Shown: positions 35,399 through 44,031, counted from the first letter of the stretch. The stretch is DNA of 64,000 bases from a bacterium (GCA_017542305.1 JAFXXK010000011.1:1-64000); one strand, 5' to 3'. Numbers and translations: made by a program. The notes: generated by a model not told the origin, from the letters alone.

Positions 35399-36985
35399 TT
35401 ATTTCTTTGCGCTTTTATCTGCAAGTTCGCTATCAACACGCAAAAATACAGGTTTAATATCTTCTTTTGAAATCAGTTTACCTGCTTTAATTTCATCCGT
35501 TGTAATATCGTCCAGCTTCTTGGTAATATCATAAGAAAGCTGTTTTGCCATTTCACGGGCAATATTCGGACAATACGGATAGATAAGCGAAGAAATTATG
35601 CACATAACCTCCAGAACCGTCGTCAGAACCTGACCGCATTCCGTCATTTTTTCTTCTTTAGCCAATGTCCACGGAGCGTTATCCGTAACGTATTTATTTG
35701 CTGCATCAACTATTGAGATAATTTCCTGCGCTGCTTCAGCTATTTCAAAATGGTTGAAGTGATTTTCAACAACTTTTATTTTGCCGAAACTTTCTTTTAT
35801 CAAACTTAAAGAACCTGCAACTTTTTCCGGATTTTTAGTTACGAAAAATTCATCTTTAACTTCACCGTCAAAGTATTTTACAAGCATTGACAAAGTTCTG
35901 TTCAACAGGTTGCCCATTGAATTTGCAAGATGGGCATTAACTTTTTCTTTAAAGTCATCATCCGAATAATTTCCGTCACGTCCGCAGGGTGCTGAAGTTG
36001 CCATATAATATCTGAACGCATCAGGATATTCAAGTTCAAAGTTTTCAAGAACTGATGTCGGCGAAACAACATTACCCAATGATTTTGACATCTTTGTTTC
36101 ATCAATAGTAATCCAGCCGTGAGCAAAAATATGTTTTGGCAGCGGCAAATCCAATGCCATCAATATTCCTATCCAATAGATACTGTGGAATTTCAAAATA
36201 TCTTTACCGATAACATGTGCATCAGCCGGCCATAAATTTTTGAACTGTTCGGACGAACCGTCAGGATCGTATCCGATAGCCGTAATATAATTTGACAGAG
36301 CATCTATCCAAACATAAATTGACTGGTTAGGATCATCAAGAATATCAATACCCCAGCCTACATTTTCTTTTGAACGGGATACCGAGATGTCCTGAATATC
36401 TTCAAGCTGATTTATAACTTCATTTGCTCTGAAACTTGGAACAATAAAGTCGGGATTATCTTTTATATGTTTGATAATCGCATCTTTATATGCCGAAAGT
36501 TTAAAGAAATAGTTTTCTTCTCTGACTATATCAGGTTTCTTTTGGTGATCGGGACAAAGTCCGTCCTCAGTTAAATCTTTCGGATTTAAGAAACATTCAC
36601 AACCTGAACAGTACCAGCCTTCGTATTCGTGCTTGTATATTGCACCTTTATCTTTCAATTTTTGGAAAATCTTCTGAACGATTTTTTCATGGTCTTCGTC
36701 CGTAGTTCTGATAAATCTGTTATAATTTATATCCAAGGCTTTCCAAGCATCTTTGAATTTTTGTGCATTTTCATCACAAAGTTCTTTTGGGGTAATCCCC
36801 TTAGAAGCTGCGGTTTTTTGGATTTTTATACCGTGTTCGTCCGTTCCTGTCAGGAAAAACATATTATCGGTACGTTGAGAATAGTGTCTTGCTATAATAT
36901 CAGTCAAAATCTTTTCATAAGCGTGTCCGATATGCGGGGCACCGTTTACATAATCTATAGCCGTAGTTATATAATATTTGTCCAT
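35399..36985 (-). CDS. metG: Methionyl-tRNA synthetase
   Basis: A 528-residue class I synthetase. Seen: YVNGAPHIGHAYEKI (HIGH box), the zinc-binding insertion with CSGCECF and CPDH, the KMSKS loop in ETKMSKSLGN and the anticodon-binding helical domain. It ends without the C-terminal EMAP-like dimerisation domain that many MetRS have. The frame continues upstream to 37024, but the ATG at 36985 follows GAGGAAAAG at the right distance and gives the canonical MDKYYITTAIDYVN start. Confidence 0.95.
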   Translation of the reverse strand: MDKYYITTAIDYVNGAPHIGHAYEKILTDIIARHYSQRTDNMFFLTGTDEHGIKIQKTAASKGITPKELCDENAQKFKDAWKALDINYNRFIRTTDEDHEKIVQKIFQKLKDKGAIYKHEYEGWYCSGCECFLNPKDLTEDGLCPDHQKKPDIVREENYFFKLSAYKDAIIKHIKDNPDFIVPSFRANEVINQLEDIQDISVSRSKENVGWGIDILDDPNQSIYVWIDALSNYITAIGYDPDGSSEQFKNLWPADAHVIGKDILKFHSIYWIGILMALDLPLPKHIFAHGWITIDETKMSKSLGNVVSPTSVLENFELEYPDAFRYYMATSAPCGRDGNYSDDDFKEKVNAHLANSMGNLLNRTLSMLVKYFDGEVKDEFFVTKNPEKVAGSLSLIKESFGKIKVVENHFNHFEIAEAAQEIISIVDAANKYVTDNAPWTLAKEEKMTECGQVLTTVLEVMCIISSLIYPYCPNIAREMAKQLSYDITKKLDDITTDEIKAGKLISKEDIKPVFLRVDSELADKSAKK

Positions 36986-37056
36986 AATCTCTTTTCCTCT
37001 TATACTATAGTTCAAGTTTAACACAAATATATTTGTTTTTAATAACAGATAAAAGA

Positions 37057-38280
37057 TTATTTTAAAATATTTGCCCAGTCTTTTGAAAGTTTATTTAAAA
37101 TTTGTTTTGTTTCACCCTTATTTAACAGGATATTCTGTACGGCAGAGTTAATTAAATTATTCACATCTTTCTGATTTCTTGAAGATTTCAGAACAGGTTC
37201 AACTTTGTTTAACTGTTTTGCGCTGATTACACGAGCTTTTGCCATTAAATCTTTGGCAGAATATTTTGTATAAAATTCATTGTTTAATGTATCTTTATTT
37301 ACTGCAATAACGTTTGTAAGCTTCGCCAATTCAAGCTGATTTTTGTCATTTGTAAGAAACAGTGCAAATTTTATAGCCTCATCTTTGTTTTTTGCACGTT
37401 CGGGAACAACAAAATTCATCAGAGAAAAATCATTCTGTCCGAGTTCTCCGACAATTTGCGGTGCAACATCGGTATGAGAATATGTTGACGGAGCATTTTC
37501 TTTAATCATATTCAGGAAGTTTGCCCCTGCCTGAAAAAGCACAATATTTTCCGACATATATTTTTCTAATGCTTCACGATGTGTTTGTGTTATAGATTCT
37601 TTAGGAATAAGGTTTTTAGCATAAAGAGTTTTAAACATATCAAACACATAAACTGATTTTTCGCTGTTCACACCCTCGGGGGAATTTACCCCATACTTAT
37701 TCAAAATCTTGAGCATAGTATCGTTTTCGGTAATATTCGGAAGAAAAACATACGCTCTCGTTTTAGTTTTTATGGTCGGAGCAGCCTCTGCTATTTCTTC
37801 ATAAGTTTTTGGAATCTTTACTCCTGCTTTATCTATCAAATCTTTGTTGTAAATTGTGACGGCACTTGTCGCATACCACGGAAGTGAATATAACTTCCCG
37901 TTGTATTTCAGAGAATTGATTATTGCCTGATTATACTGTTCTGCATTTTCTTCAGGAATTTCATACAGCGCGCCTTTTTGTGCCAGTGTTGCTGAAAAAT
38001 CAGGATTAAGATTAATCAAATCCGGCGGATTATCACTCAAAACAGATGCAAGAGTTCTCTTTTCACCCTCCGAAAACGGAACATCTATCCATTTGATTTT
38101 GATGTTTGGATTTTCTTTTTCAAAGTCTGAGATTACCCCGTTCATATAGTCGGAAAAATCACTCATCTGGAGTGTCCAGAAAACAACTTCATTACTGTCT
38201 TTCACAGCAAAATTTTTAAGTACAAAAACACCGCATACGGTAAGAATTATTAACCCTAAAATAACAACAAATTTTTTCAT
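37057..38280 (-). CDS. Extracellular solute-binding protein (family 1), ABC transporter
   Basis: A 407-residue protein with an N-terminal signal or anchor (MKKFVVILGLIILTVCGVFV). It has the family 1 sugar-binding pattern: NPNIKIKWIDVPFSEGEKR, the DPDLINLNP-like DNPPDLINLNPDF, LYSLPWYATSAVTIYNKDL and KTYEEIAEAA. The cysteine in ILTVCG could be a lipobox-like residue, though the usual LxxC context is imperfect. It would capture a sugar or oligosaccharide outside the inner membrane. No permease or ATPase gene is adjacent, so it is an orphan in this window. Confidence 0.88.
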   Translation of the reverse strand: MKKFVVILGLIILTVCGVFVLKNFAVKDSNEVVFWTLQMSDFSDYMNGVISDFEKENPNIKIKWIDVPFSEGEKRTLASVLSDNPPDLINLNPDFSATLAQKGALYEIPEENAEQYNQAIINSLKYNGKLYSLPWYATSAVTIYNKDLIDKAGVKIPKTYEEIAEAAPTIKTKTRAYVFLPNITENDTMLKILNKYGVNSPEGVNSEKSVYVFDMFKTLYAKNLIPKESITQTHREALEKYMSENIVLFQAGANFLNMIKENAPSTYSHTDVAPQIVGELGQNDFSLMNFVVPERAKNKDEAIKFALFLTNDKNQLELAKLTNVIAVNKDTLNNEFYTKYSAKDLMAKARVISAKQLNKVEPVLKSSRNQKDVNNLINSAVQNILLNKGETKQILNKLSKDWANILK

Positions 38281-38580
38281 AGGTTTATTTTAGCATAAAA
38301 ACTAAATCTTATTAATTTAGGATATATGCTAACCTTTAATCAGGTAGAGTGGAGCTTGCTCCGGCAATAATAATGGTAGGCTAAAGTCCTGCAAAACTAC
38401 ACATCCTACAGAGCTTTTTAAACATAAAAAACAATCCGACGGTCAGGACATCTTGGAGGATTGAAATAATTAGTATGACTATGACTATATTATTTCCCCG
38501 ACCTGTCGGATTGCCTTTAGGCAATTGTTTGTTTCTTTACTTACCTCACCCAGGGGGAGGGTATATAGAAATGTTTTACA
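38281..38580. other. Non-coding, structured intergenic region
   Basis: No convincing gene. It holds a GGAGC-TT-GCTCC hairpin near 38352, an inverted repeat CAATCCGAC (38432-38440) with GTCGGATTG (38505-38513) that would close a 64-base loop, a small palindrome TTGCCTTTAGGCAA near 38511, and a C-rich hairpin CCTCACCC/GGGAGGG near 38544-38562 that resembles the first arm of the 149-bp repeat that follows. It looks like accumulated repeat elements or their remnants. Confidence 0.5.
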
Positions 38581-38729
38581 GTCCCCTCCCTTGGGGGAGG
38601 GTGGCACGAAGTGCCGGGAGAGGGTTATCTTTGCGGAAATTCCTGTAGTTTACCCTCTCTTAGAATTTTTAATGCTCAACTTCGTTTCGCACAAAATTCT
38701 ATTCTCCCCGAGGGGAGAAGACTATATTA
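38581..38729 (+). repeat. 149-bp structured repeat, copy A
   Basis: It starts GTCCCCTCCC and ends near GACTATATTA. It has nested inverted repeats: a C-rich/G-rich stem, GGCACGAAGTGCC, CCCTCTC segments, an AATTTT-type stem and TCTCCCCGAGGGGAGA. It matches copy B (39439-39587) in order, length and orientation, with scattered differences. It ends three bases before the stop codon of the prepilin gene. No transposase is present, so it is of the MITE or REP type. Confidence 0.8.
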
Positions 38730-38731
38730 TC

Positions 38732-39568
38732 CTAGTAGTTCATTGCGTCTTCTTCAAGTACTCTGCCTGCACAACCCCAGCCCCTACTAGTGCCATCCAT
38801 TTCACATTTATCCGTACTACTTGTTGCAGTTCGCCAATTTTGAGTTACATTATAACTGCCCGTTATAACTCCATTATTATTTACATCCAAATAAAAAATA
38901 TCTCTGCCCACAGTATTTGGGTTTTTAGCTCCGTTAATATCAACAAATATACCTATATTATTACCTGCTTTTTTAGCTGAGAGATGAATAATTTCAGAGC
39001 CATCAGGGAACTGTATACATGTATAGGTTGATTTCCTTCCGAGCCCACCACCAGTACCACCAATATATGTACCGTTCAACTCTTTTGCCGCTTTACCGTT
39101 ACACGGAACAAACTGAATACCTGAAAACACACTCTCTAATCCCTCTTTTATACTACGGCATTCATCGGTAAGTAAATTATTAGTACCACCACCTCCATTA
39201 GTGCATTTATCTGCTAACATACCGCTAAATGCATACGTATCCTTTAATTCTGTTACACCGTCATGACCCATCATAAGTTTAAATCCGTTAGACATTACCG
39301 CATATGATTTTTTAAGCTGAGTTACATAAACTTTCTTTTGATAGTTAGAAATCAGTGTAGGCAATGTCAGCGCTGCAACAACACCGATAATACCTAAGGT
39401 AATCAGTACTTCGGCAAGCGTAAATGCCGCTTTCCTAAGTCCCCTCTCCTTGGAGAGGGTGGCACGTAGTGGCGGGAGAGGGTTGTTCTCTTGCGTAATA
39501 CCTTTCTGTTCACCCTCTCTCAAATTTGTAAGCTCATTGCATTCGCTAACAAATTTTTCTCTCTCCAT
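38732..39568 (-). CDS. Prepilin/pseudopilin whose start lies behind a poly-G frameshift
   Basis: From the ATG at 39568 the protein has 278 residues: a 48-residue polar leader encoded by a repeat element (NNPLPPLRATLSKERGLRKA), then FTLAEVLITLGIIGVVAALT with glutamate 5 and alanine at -1. A soluble domain follows, including GRDIFYLDVNNNG and paired cysteines, as in type II/IV pseudopilins. This ATG has no Shine-Dalgarno. A strong one precedes an ATG at 39689 in another frame, and the two frames would join if the ten-G tract at 39661-39652 lost one G or gained two. The gene is therefore read as phase-variable and OFF as assembled. Confidence 0.82.
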   Translation of the reverse strand: MEREKFVSECNELTNLREGEQKGITQENNPLPPLRATLSKERGLRKAAFTLAEVLITLGIIGVVAALTLPTLISNYQKKVYVTQLKKSYAVMSNGFKLMMGHDGVTELKDTYAFSGMLADKCTNGGGGTNNLLTDECRSIKEGLESVFSGIQFVPCNGKAAKELNGTYIGGTGGGLGRKSTYTCIQFPDGSEIIHLSAKKAGNNIGIFVDINGAKNPNTVGRDIFYLDVNNNGVITGSYNVTQNWRTATSSTDKCEMDGTSRGWGCAGRVLEEDAMNY

Positions 39569-39587
39569 GGGAGAGAGGACTGTATTA
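39439..39587 (+). repeat. 149-bp structured repeat, copy B, inside the prepilin leader
   Basis: Same order of elements as copy A: GTCCCCTCTCC start, GGCACGTAGTGGC, GGGAGAGGG, CACCCTCTCT, an AAATTTGT stem with AACAAATTT, then CTCTCCATGGGAGAG and GACTGTATTA. Read on the minus strand it encodes the prepilin leader from about NTVLSPMEREK to KERGL. A mobile repeat has thus become coding sequence. Confidence 0.8.
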
Positions 39588-39638
39588 TTGTTTAAACTTT
39601 CTATATGCTCTGAACCGCCAAAACTCTCAAAACACTTA

Positions 39639-39689
39639 CTATGAGAGGCTACCCCCCCCCCTATTGCTCTTAAATGCAGACATAATCAT
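39639..39689 (-). other. Shine-Dalgarno-driven start frame of the prepilin, stopped after the G tract
   Basis: The ATG at 39689 follows AGGAGGGTGA (39704-39695) by a good spacing. It reads MIMSAFKSNRGGGSLS and then a TAG at 39641-39639. With nine G instead of ten the frame would continue through VASHSKCFESFGGSEHIESL into the leader and prepilin with no stop. I checked every codon between 39661 and 39566 for this. It is the most likely true translation start of the prepilin gene. Confidence 0.75.
39652..39661 (-). repeat. Homopolymeric tract of ten G (minus strand)
   Basis: Ten C on the plus strand, the longest such run noticed in this AT-rich window. It lies 28 bases inside the frame that starts at 39689. 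Tracts of this kind mutate by slipped-strand mispairing and are classic on/off switches of surface genes. A homopolymer sequencing error is the alternative. Confidence 0.9.
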
Positions 39690-39723
39690 AGTTTTCACCC
39701 TCCTAAATAATATTTACATTATC

Positions 39724-39751
39724 ATTATGTCATATTTTTTCAGTTTGTCAA
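39724..39751 (-). promoter_or_regulatory. Promoter of the phase-variable prepilin gene
   Basis: On the minus strand TTGACA (39751-39746) and CATAAT (39729-39724) are spaced by 16 bases. The expected start near 39717 leaves a short leader before AGGAGG at 39704. It supports 39689 as the real start codon. Confidence 0.75.
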
Positions 39752-39858
39752 GTGGGCAGACGAAGTCCGCTTCTACAAATGCTTCGCTCGTTATATGCCA
39801 CGACTATCGCAATTATTCAGTATGGAGTCCCCTGCTTCTGCTTATTCCTCTGTTTCCA

Positions 39859-39867
39859 TGTTATAAT
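39859..39867 (+). promoter_or_regulatory. Extended -10 promoter of rarA, probably leaderless
   Basis: TGTTATAAT, with the hexamer at 39862-39867, ends seven bases before the rarA ATG at 39874. No Shine-Dalgarno lies between. Confidence 0.65.
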
Positions 39868-39873
39868 ACAGTC

Positions 39874-41106
39874 ATGGCAGACTTGTTTACGGAGTTGGAA
39901 AATCAGAATAAACAAATTCCATTGGCGGAAGCTATCCGCCCAAAGACATTGGAAGAGTTTTTGGGGCAGAGTAATGTTATTGCGCCAAACAGTCCGTTGC
40001 TTAATCTTTTACAGACAAACAGGCTTTTTTCAATGATTTTTTGGGGTACTCCGGGTTGCGGCAAAACTACTCTCGCTCGCCTTATTGCAACAAAAACTAA
40101 TGCAAATTTTATAGAGATTTCCGCTGTAACTTCAGGCGTAAAAGATATAAAAGAAGCCGTTGAAAATGCAAAAATGGCACTTAGAAACGGCACGAAAACA
40201 ATTCTTTTTATAGACGAAATTCACCGTTATTCAAAGACTCAGCAGGATGCCCTGTTACCGCATCTCGAAAACGGAACTTTATTCTTAATAGGCTCAACCA
40301 CCGAAAACCCGTCGTTTCAGGTCGTGCCTGCACTTTTATCAAGAGCACAGGTTATCAGGTTAAATCCGATTGATGATGAGAGTATGTTCAAGATTATCAA
40401 ACGAGGTTTGGCGTATCTTGTTCAGCAATACGTTCCTATGGACTGCGAAAAAGGCGTGTTTGATTTTATTATAAACCTTGCAAGAGGTGATGCCCGTTCG
40501 GCTCTGAATATTACGGAAAATGCGTATTTTGCGTCGGATTTGGTTGACGGCAGAAGAAATTTAACCGTAAAAATCATAGAAGAAATTTGCCAGAAACGTA
40601 ATACAATGTATTCGCAACAGGAGCATTACGACTGCGCTTCAGCTTTTCAAAAAAGCCTTAGAGGAAGCGACCCCGATGCTGCAATATACTATCTTGCAAA
40701 AATGATAGCAGCAGGCGAAGACCCGAGATTTATTGCACGCAGGCTGATAACATGTGCCGCAGAAGATGTCGGGAATGCTGACCCTATGGCATTTAATCTT
40801 GCGGTTAATGCCTATAAAGCAGTTGAACTTTTGGGGCTACCAGAGGGCAGAATCCCGCTTGCACAAGCCGTAATATATGTTGCAAGGGCAAAAAAATCCA
40901 ATGAAACAATTTGTGCAATTGATGCGGCTTTATCGGATATAGCACACGGAAAAGACTATCCGCCGCCGATGCACCTGAGAGATGCGCACTACAAAGATGC
41001 TGCAAAATACGGATTTGGCGAGGGGTATGTGTACTCCCATTCAAATCCCGATTATGAGCAGCAATTTTTACCCGATGAACTTGTCGGGAAAAAATATACA
41101 AGATAG
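39874..41106 (+). CDS. rarA: Replication-associated recombination protein RarA (MgsA/WRIP1)
   Basis: A 410-residue AAA+ ATPase acting at stalled forks. Seen: RPKTLEEFLGQ at the N-terminus, Walker A FWGTPGCGKTTLA, Walker B ILFIDEIHR, sensor 1 LIGSTTENPSF, the arginine-finger segment ALLSRAQV, and the C-terminal RarA domain (GEDPRFIARRLITCAAEDVG, PPPMHLRDAHYK). The frame is open far upstream to 39664, but those residues are not RarA-like. The ATG at 39874 gives the family start. It ends one base from the convergent thrC. Confidence 0.95.
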   Translation: MADLFTELENQNKQIPLAEAIRPKTLEEFLGQSNVIAPNSPLLNLLQTNRLFSMIFWGTPGCGKTTLARLIATKTNANFIEISAVTSGVKDIKEAVENAKMALRNGTKTILFIDEIHRYSKTQQDALLPHLENGTLFLIGSTTENPSFQVVPALLSRAQVIRLNPIDDESMFKIIKRGLAYLVQQYVPMDCEKGVFDFIINLARGDARSALNITENAYFASDLVDGRRNLTVKIIEEICQKRNTMYSQQEHYDCASAFQKSLRGSDPDAAIYYLAKMIAAGEDPRFIARRLITCAAEDVGNADPMAFNLAVNAYKAVELLGLPEGRIPLAQAVIYVARAKKSNETICAIDAALSDIAHGKDYPPPMHLRDAHYKDAAKYGFGEGYVYSHSNPDYEQQFLPDELVGKKYTR

Positions 41107-41107
41107 C

Positions 41108-42160
41108 TTATACATTCATTGCTCTTAGAATTGCATCCATATCAGCCGGAGTCTTTTTGACGTCGCAGTTTGAATATTTGATAGCGTTATCGGGGTCTTT
41201 AAGTCCGTTACCCGTTAAGATACAAACTATCTTAGAACCCTCTTTAACCTGATCTTTAACCTTTATAAGTCCTGCAACAGATGCGGCACTTGCCGGTTCT
41301 GCAAGGACACCCTCAGATGAAGCCAGTAATCTGTATGCTTTTACGATTTCTTCATCAGTTACGAAATTAATCATACCGTTACTTTCGTCACGAGCGGCTT
41401 CTGCTTTTTCCCAGCTTGCAGGGTTACCGATTCTTATAGCGGTTGCCAAAGTTTCAGGGTGTAAAATCCTTTCACCCTTAACGATAGCCGCAGCACCCTC
41501 AGCCTCAAATCCCATCATCTTTGGAGTTGCAGGAATTTTACCGAGTTTATGCCATTCGGTATAACCTTTCCAGTATGCCGTAATGTTTCCGGCATTACCT
41601 ACTGGGATAAAATGATAATCGGGAGCCTGTCCTAAAGCTTCACAAATTTCAAAAGCACCTGTTTTCTGCCCTTCAATTCTGTACGGGTTAACGGAATTAA
41701 CAAGAGTTATCGGATATTTTTCGGAAATTTTTCTTACAAAATCCAAAGCCTCATCAAAATTACCCTGAATAGCAATGATTTCAGCACCGTACATCATAGC
41801 CTGAGAAAGTTTACCCAATGCAATATATCCGTCAGGAATAAGTACAAAAGTTTTCAGTCCCGCTCTTGCACCATAAGCCGCCGCAGAAGCTGACGTATTA
41901 CCAGTTGATGCACAAATAATAGCACCCGAGCCTGATTCTTTTGCTTTTGATACCGCCATTGTCATACCGCGGTCTTTGAAACTTCCTGTCGGGTTGCAGC
42001 CCTCAAATTTCAAATAAATTTCCGCATCAAGTCCGATTTTTTTAGCTAAATTATCTGCCTTAATAAGCGGGGTATTTCCTTCGTTTAATGTTACAACCGG
42101 AGTGTTTTCGCTGACCGGTAAAAATTCTCTGTACTTGTTTATTAATCCGTTATAATACAT
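41108..42160 (-). CDS. thrC: Threonine synthase
   Basis: ThrC converts O-phosphohomoserine to threonine with pyridoxal phosphate. The 350-residue protein has the cofactor lysine K62 in TGSFKDRGM, the phosphate loop [14 protein letters not shown] and the [19 protein letters not shown] segment typical of the short, plant/archaeal-like class. CAGGAG lies before the ATG. It lies on the same strand as rpsT but is separated from it by a terminator, and is convergent with rarA. Confidence 0.95.
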   Translation of the reverse strand: MYYNGLINKYREFLPVSENTPVVTLNEGNTPLIKADNLAKKIGLDAEIYLKFEGCNPTGSFKDRGMTMAVSKAKESGSGAIICASTGNTSASAAAYGARAGLKTFVLIPDGYIALGKLSQAMMYGAEIIAIQGNFDEALDFVRKISEKYPITLVNSVNPYRIEGQKTGAFEICEALGQAPDYHFIPVGNAGNITAYWKGYTEWHKLGKIPATPKMMGFEAEGAAAIVKGERILHPETLATAIRIGNPASWEKAEAARDESNGMINFVTDEEIVKAYRLLASSEGVLAEPASAASVAGLIKVKDQVKEGSKIVCILTGNGLKDPDNAIKYSNCDVKKTPADMDAILRAMNV

Positions 42161-42220
42161 TCTCTTTTCTCCTGATTCATACTTTGATTATATTTTATCA
42201 CAAACATAATCCAAACAATA

Positions 42221-42251
42221 AAAAGACCGTCCTGCAACAGAACGGTCTTTT
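42221..42251 (-). terminator. Terminator of rpsT
   Basis: AAAAGACCGT (42221-42230) pairs with ACGGTCTTTT (42242-42251), 21 bases after the rpsT stop on the minus strand. An A/T-rich run follows. Confidence 0.85.
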
Positions 42252-42271
42252 AATCTTTGGCATAACCAAGA

Positions 42272-42544
42272 CTACTTAGCTTCCTGTAATCTCTTGATAG
42301 CTAAAACTAATCTTGATTTTTTTCTTGCTGCGGTATTTTTGTGTAAAATACCTTTGCTTACAGCTTTGTCGCATAACTGGTATGCTTTTGAAATAGCAGT
42401 ATCTAAAGCATCTTTGTCACCGGCAGTAGCCAATTCCAAAGCTTTTTTCAACGCAGTTTTAATAGATGTTTTGAATGCTACGTTTTTAATTCTGTTTCTT
42501 TCAGCTGTGAGTACTCTTTTTTTAGCAGATTTAATATTTGCCAT
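42272..42544 (-). CDS. rpsT: 30S ribosomal protein S20
   Basis: A 90-residue basic helical protein beginning MANIKSAKKRVLTAERNRIK and containing GILHKNTAARKKSRL, diagnostic of S20. It binds 16S rRNA early in assembly. CGAAAGG lies before the ATG. It is a monocistronic gene closed by the terminator at 42221-42251. Confidence 0.96.
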   Translation of the reverse strand: MANIKSAKKRVLTAERNRIKNVAFKTSIKTALKKALELATAGDKDALDTAISKAYQLCDKAVSKGILHKNTAARKKSRLVLAIKRLQEAK

Positions 42545-42692
42545 TTTTCTTTACCTTTCGAATTACTTGGGCGTTTAATGACGACGCCGTTACTCGAGGA
42601 TGTGAGTAACTATATTGTATATGGTAAATTTTATAATGCAAGTAAATTACCCGTAAATGTTATTAAATTTATATAAAGGCACTGTTGACCTG

Positions 42693-42701
42693 TGCTATAC
42701 T
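42693..42701 (+). promoter_or_regulatory. Extended -10 promoter of the DegT aminotransferase gene
   Basis: TGCTATACT (hexamer 42696-42701) lies 36 bases before the ATG, with a normal leader that includes AAAAGGAG. No good -35 hexamer is seen, which fits an extended -10 promoter. Confidence 0.55.
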
Positions 42702-42737
42702 AGAAACAGAGGGACAGTTTAAGAAAAGGAGAATTAT

Positions 42738-43862
42738 ATGATACCTATTATTGATTCAAAACGTCAGTACGCAACAATCGGTACGGAAGTTGAAAAAGCA
42801 GTATGCGAAGTACTTCGTTCCGGTTCTTATATTTTAGGACCTAATACAAAAGCATTTGAACAGGAAATGGCTGAATTTTTCGGCTGCAACTACACAGTAG
42901 GTCTTAACTCAGGTACAGATGCTCTGCATTTGGCTTTAAGAGCATTGGATATCGGAGCAGGCGACGAAGTTATAACAGTTGCATTCACATTCGTTGCTAC
43001 AACCGAAGCTATCGGCATTGTAGGTGCAAAACCTGTATTTGTTGATATTGATGAAAATACATTCAATATGGATGCTTCAAAACTTGAAGCTGCAATTACC
43101 CCGAGAACGAAAGCAATTATTCCGGTTCACCTTTACGGTCAGCCTTGCGATATGGATGCAATTATGGCAGTTGCTAAAAAACATAATTTACACGTTATCG
43201 AAGATTGCTGCCAGGCTGTTGGCGCTTTATACAAAGGCAAAATGGTCGGTACTTTCGGCGATTTCGGTTGTTTGAGCTTCTACCCGACTAAGAACTTAGG
43301 CGGTATGGGTGACGGCGGCTTAATCATGACAAATGATGAAAAACTTCGCGACAGAGTTGTTGCTCTCCGTAACCACGGCGGTGCTGTTCGTTATCACCAC
43401 GATGAAATCGGTGTTAACAGCCGTCTTGACGAAATTCAGTCAGCAATTTTGAGAGTAAAATTACCTCACGTTAAAGACTGGAATGAAATGAGAAGAAAAC
43501 ACGCATACTACTATAACGAATTGTTCAAAGATTGCGCAGATATTAAAACTCCGATTGAATTGGATAATACATACTGTGTATACCACCAATACACAGTCAA
43601 AGTTCCTAACCGTGATGAAGTTCATAAAATGCTTCAGGAACGCGGTATAGGTGCAATGCTTTATTATCCGATTCCGCTACATCTACAAAAAGTTCACGAA
43701 TACCTCGGAGTTGGTAAAGGTTCACTCCCTGTTTCAGAAAAGAATACCGAATTGGTAATTTCTTTACCGATGTTCCCTGAATTAACCGAAGAAGAACAAA
43801 GAACAGTTGCAAGCACTTTGATTGACTGTATTGAAAAATCAAAAGCTTTGGCAAGTGTTTAA
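42738..43862 (+). CDS. DegT/DnrJ/EryC1/StrS family sugar aminotransferase
   Basis: A 374-residue PLP enzyme of the nucleotide-sugar aminotransferase family. Motifs are VGLNSGTDALHLALRAL, HLYGQPCDMD, the aspartate in VIEDCCQAVGA, the cofactor lysine K185 in FYPTKNLGGMGDGG, and GVNSRLDEIQSAIL. Such enzymes install amino groups on sugars for surface polysaccharides. No other sugar-pathway genes are adjacent, so the product sugar is unknown. AAAAGGAG lies before the ATG. The leader has an extended -10 promoter, and a terminator follows. Confidence 0.92.
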   Translation: MIPIIDSKRQYATIGTEVEKAVCEVLRSGSYILGPNTKAFEQEMAEFFGCNYTVGLNSGTDALHLALRALDIGAGDEVITVAFTFVATTEAIGIVGAKPVFVDIDENTFNMDASKLEAAITPRTKAIIPVHLYGQPCDMDAIMAVAKKHNLHVIEDCCQAVGALYKGKMVGTFGDFGCLSFYPTKNLGGMGDGGLIMTNDEKLRDRVVALRNHGGAVRYHHDEIGVNSRLDEIQSAILRVKLPHVKDWNEMRRKHAYYYNELFKDCADIKTPIELDNTYCVYHQYTVKVPNRDEVHKMLQERGIGAMLYYPIPLHLQKVHEYLGVGKGSLPVSEKNTELVISLPMFPELTEEEQRTVASTLIDCIEKSKALASV

Positions 43863-43886
43863 TTAACGGATATTAAAATACACAAA

Positions 43887-43921
43887 AAACGGTGATTTTC
43901 ATTTATTTGAGAACACCGTTT
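43887..43921 (+). terminator. Terminator after the DegT aminotransferase gene
   Basis: AAACGGTG (43887-43894) pairs with CACCGTTT (43914-43921) around a 19-base loop, followed by a short T run. It lies 25 bases after the stop. Confidence 0.6.
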
Positions 43922-43974
43922 TCTTATGGTCAATGTAAACTATTGTAACAAACATGTTATAACTCTGAATTTCA

Positions 43975-44005
43975 TGCACATATATATCTTTAGTATATAT
44001 GTGCA
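43975..44005 (+). promoter_or_regulatory. Leader hairpin before the small protein at 44032
   Basis: TGCACATATATA (43975-43986) pairs perfectly with TATATATGTGCA (43994-44005) around a seven-base loop. It ends about ten bases before the Shine-Dalgarno of the next gene and has no T run. It may therefore be a 5' stabilising structure or an operator rather than a terminator. Confidence 0.55.
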
Positions 44006-44031
44006 AATTACAGACTAAGGAGTATAACATT

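Noticed and set aside
38337-38415. tRNA-like stretch in the intergenic region
   Set aside because: A GGAGC-TT-GCTCC hairpin and GGTAG words are present, but no acceptor stem, T-loop or anticodon arm can be formed.
38732-39568. Simple pseudogene call for the prepilin
   Set aside because: The whole prepilin frame is intact, and the only defect is the length of one homopolymer in the start region, which is reversible.
40805-41101. Antisense frame of 98 codons within rarA
   Set aside because: It lies wholly inside a well-conserved gene and has no start signals or family resemblance.
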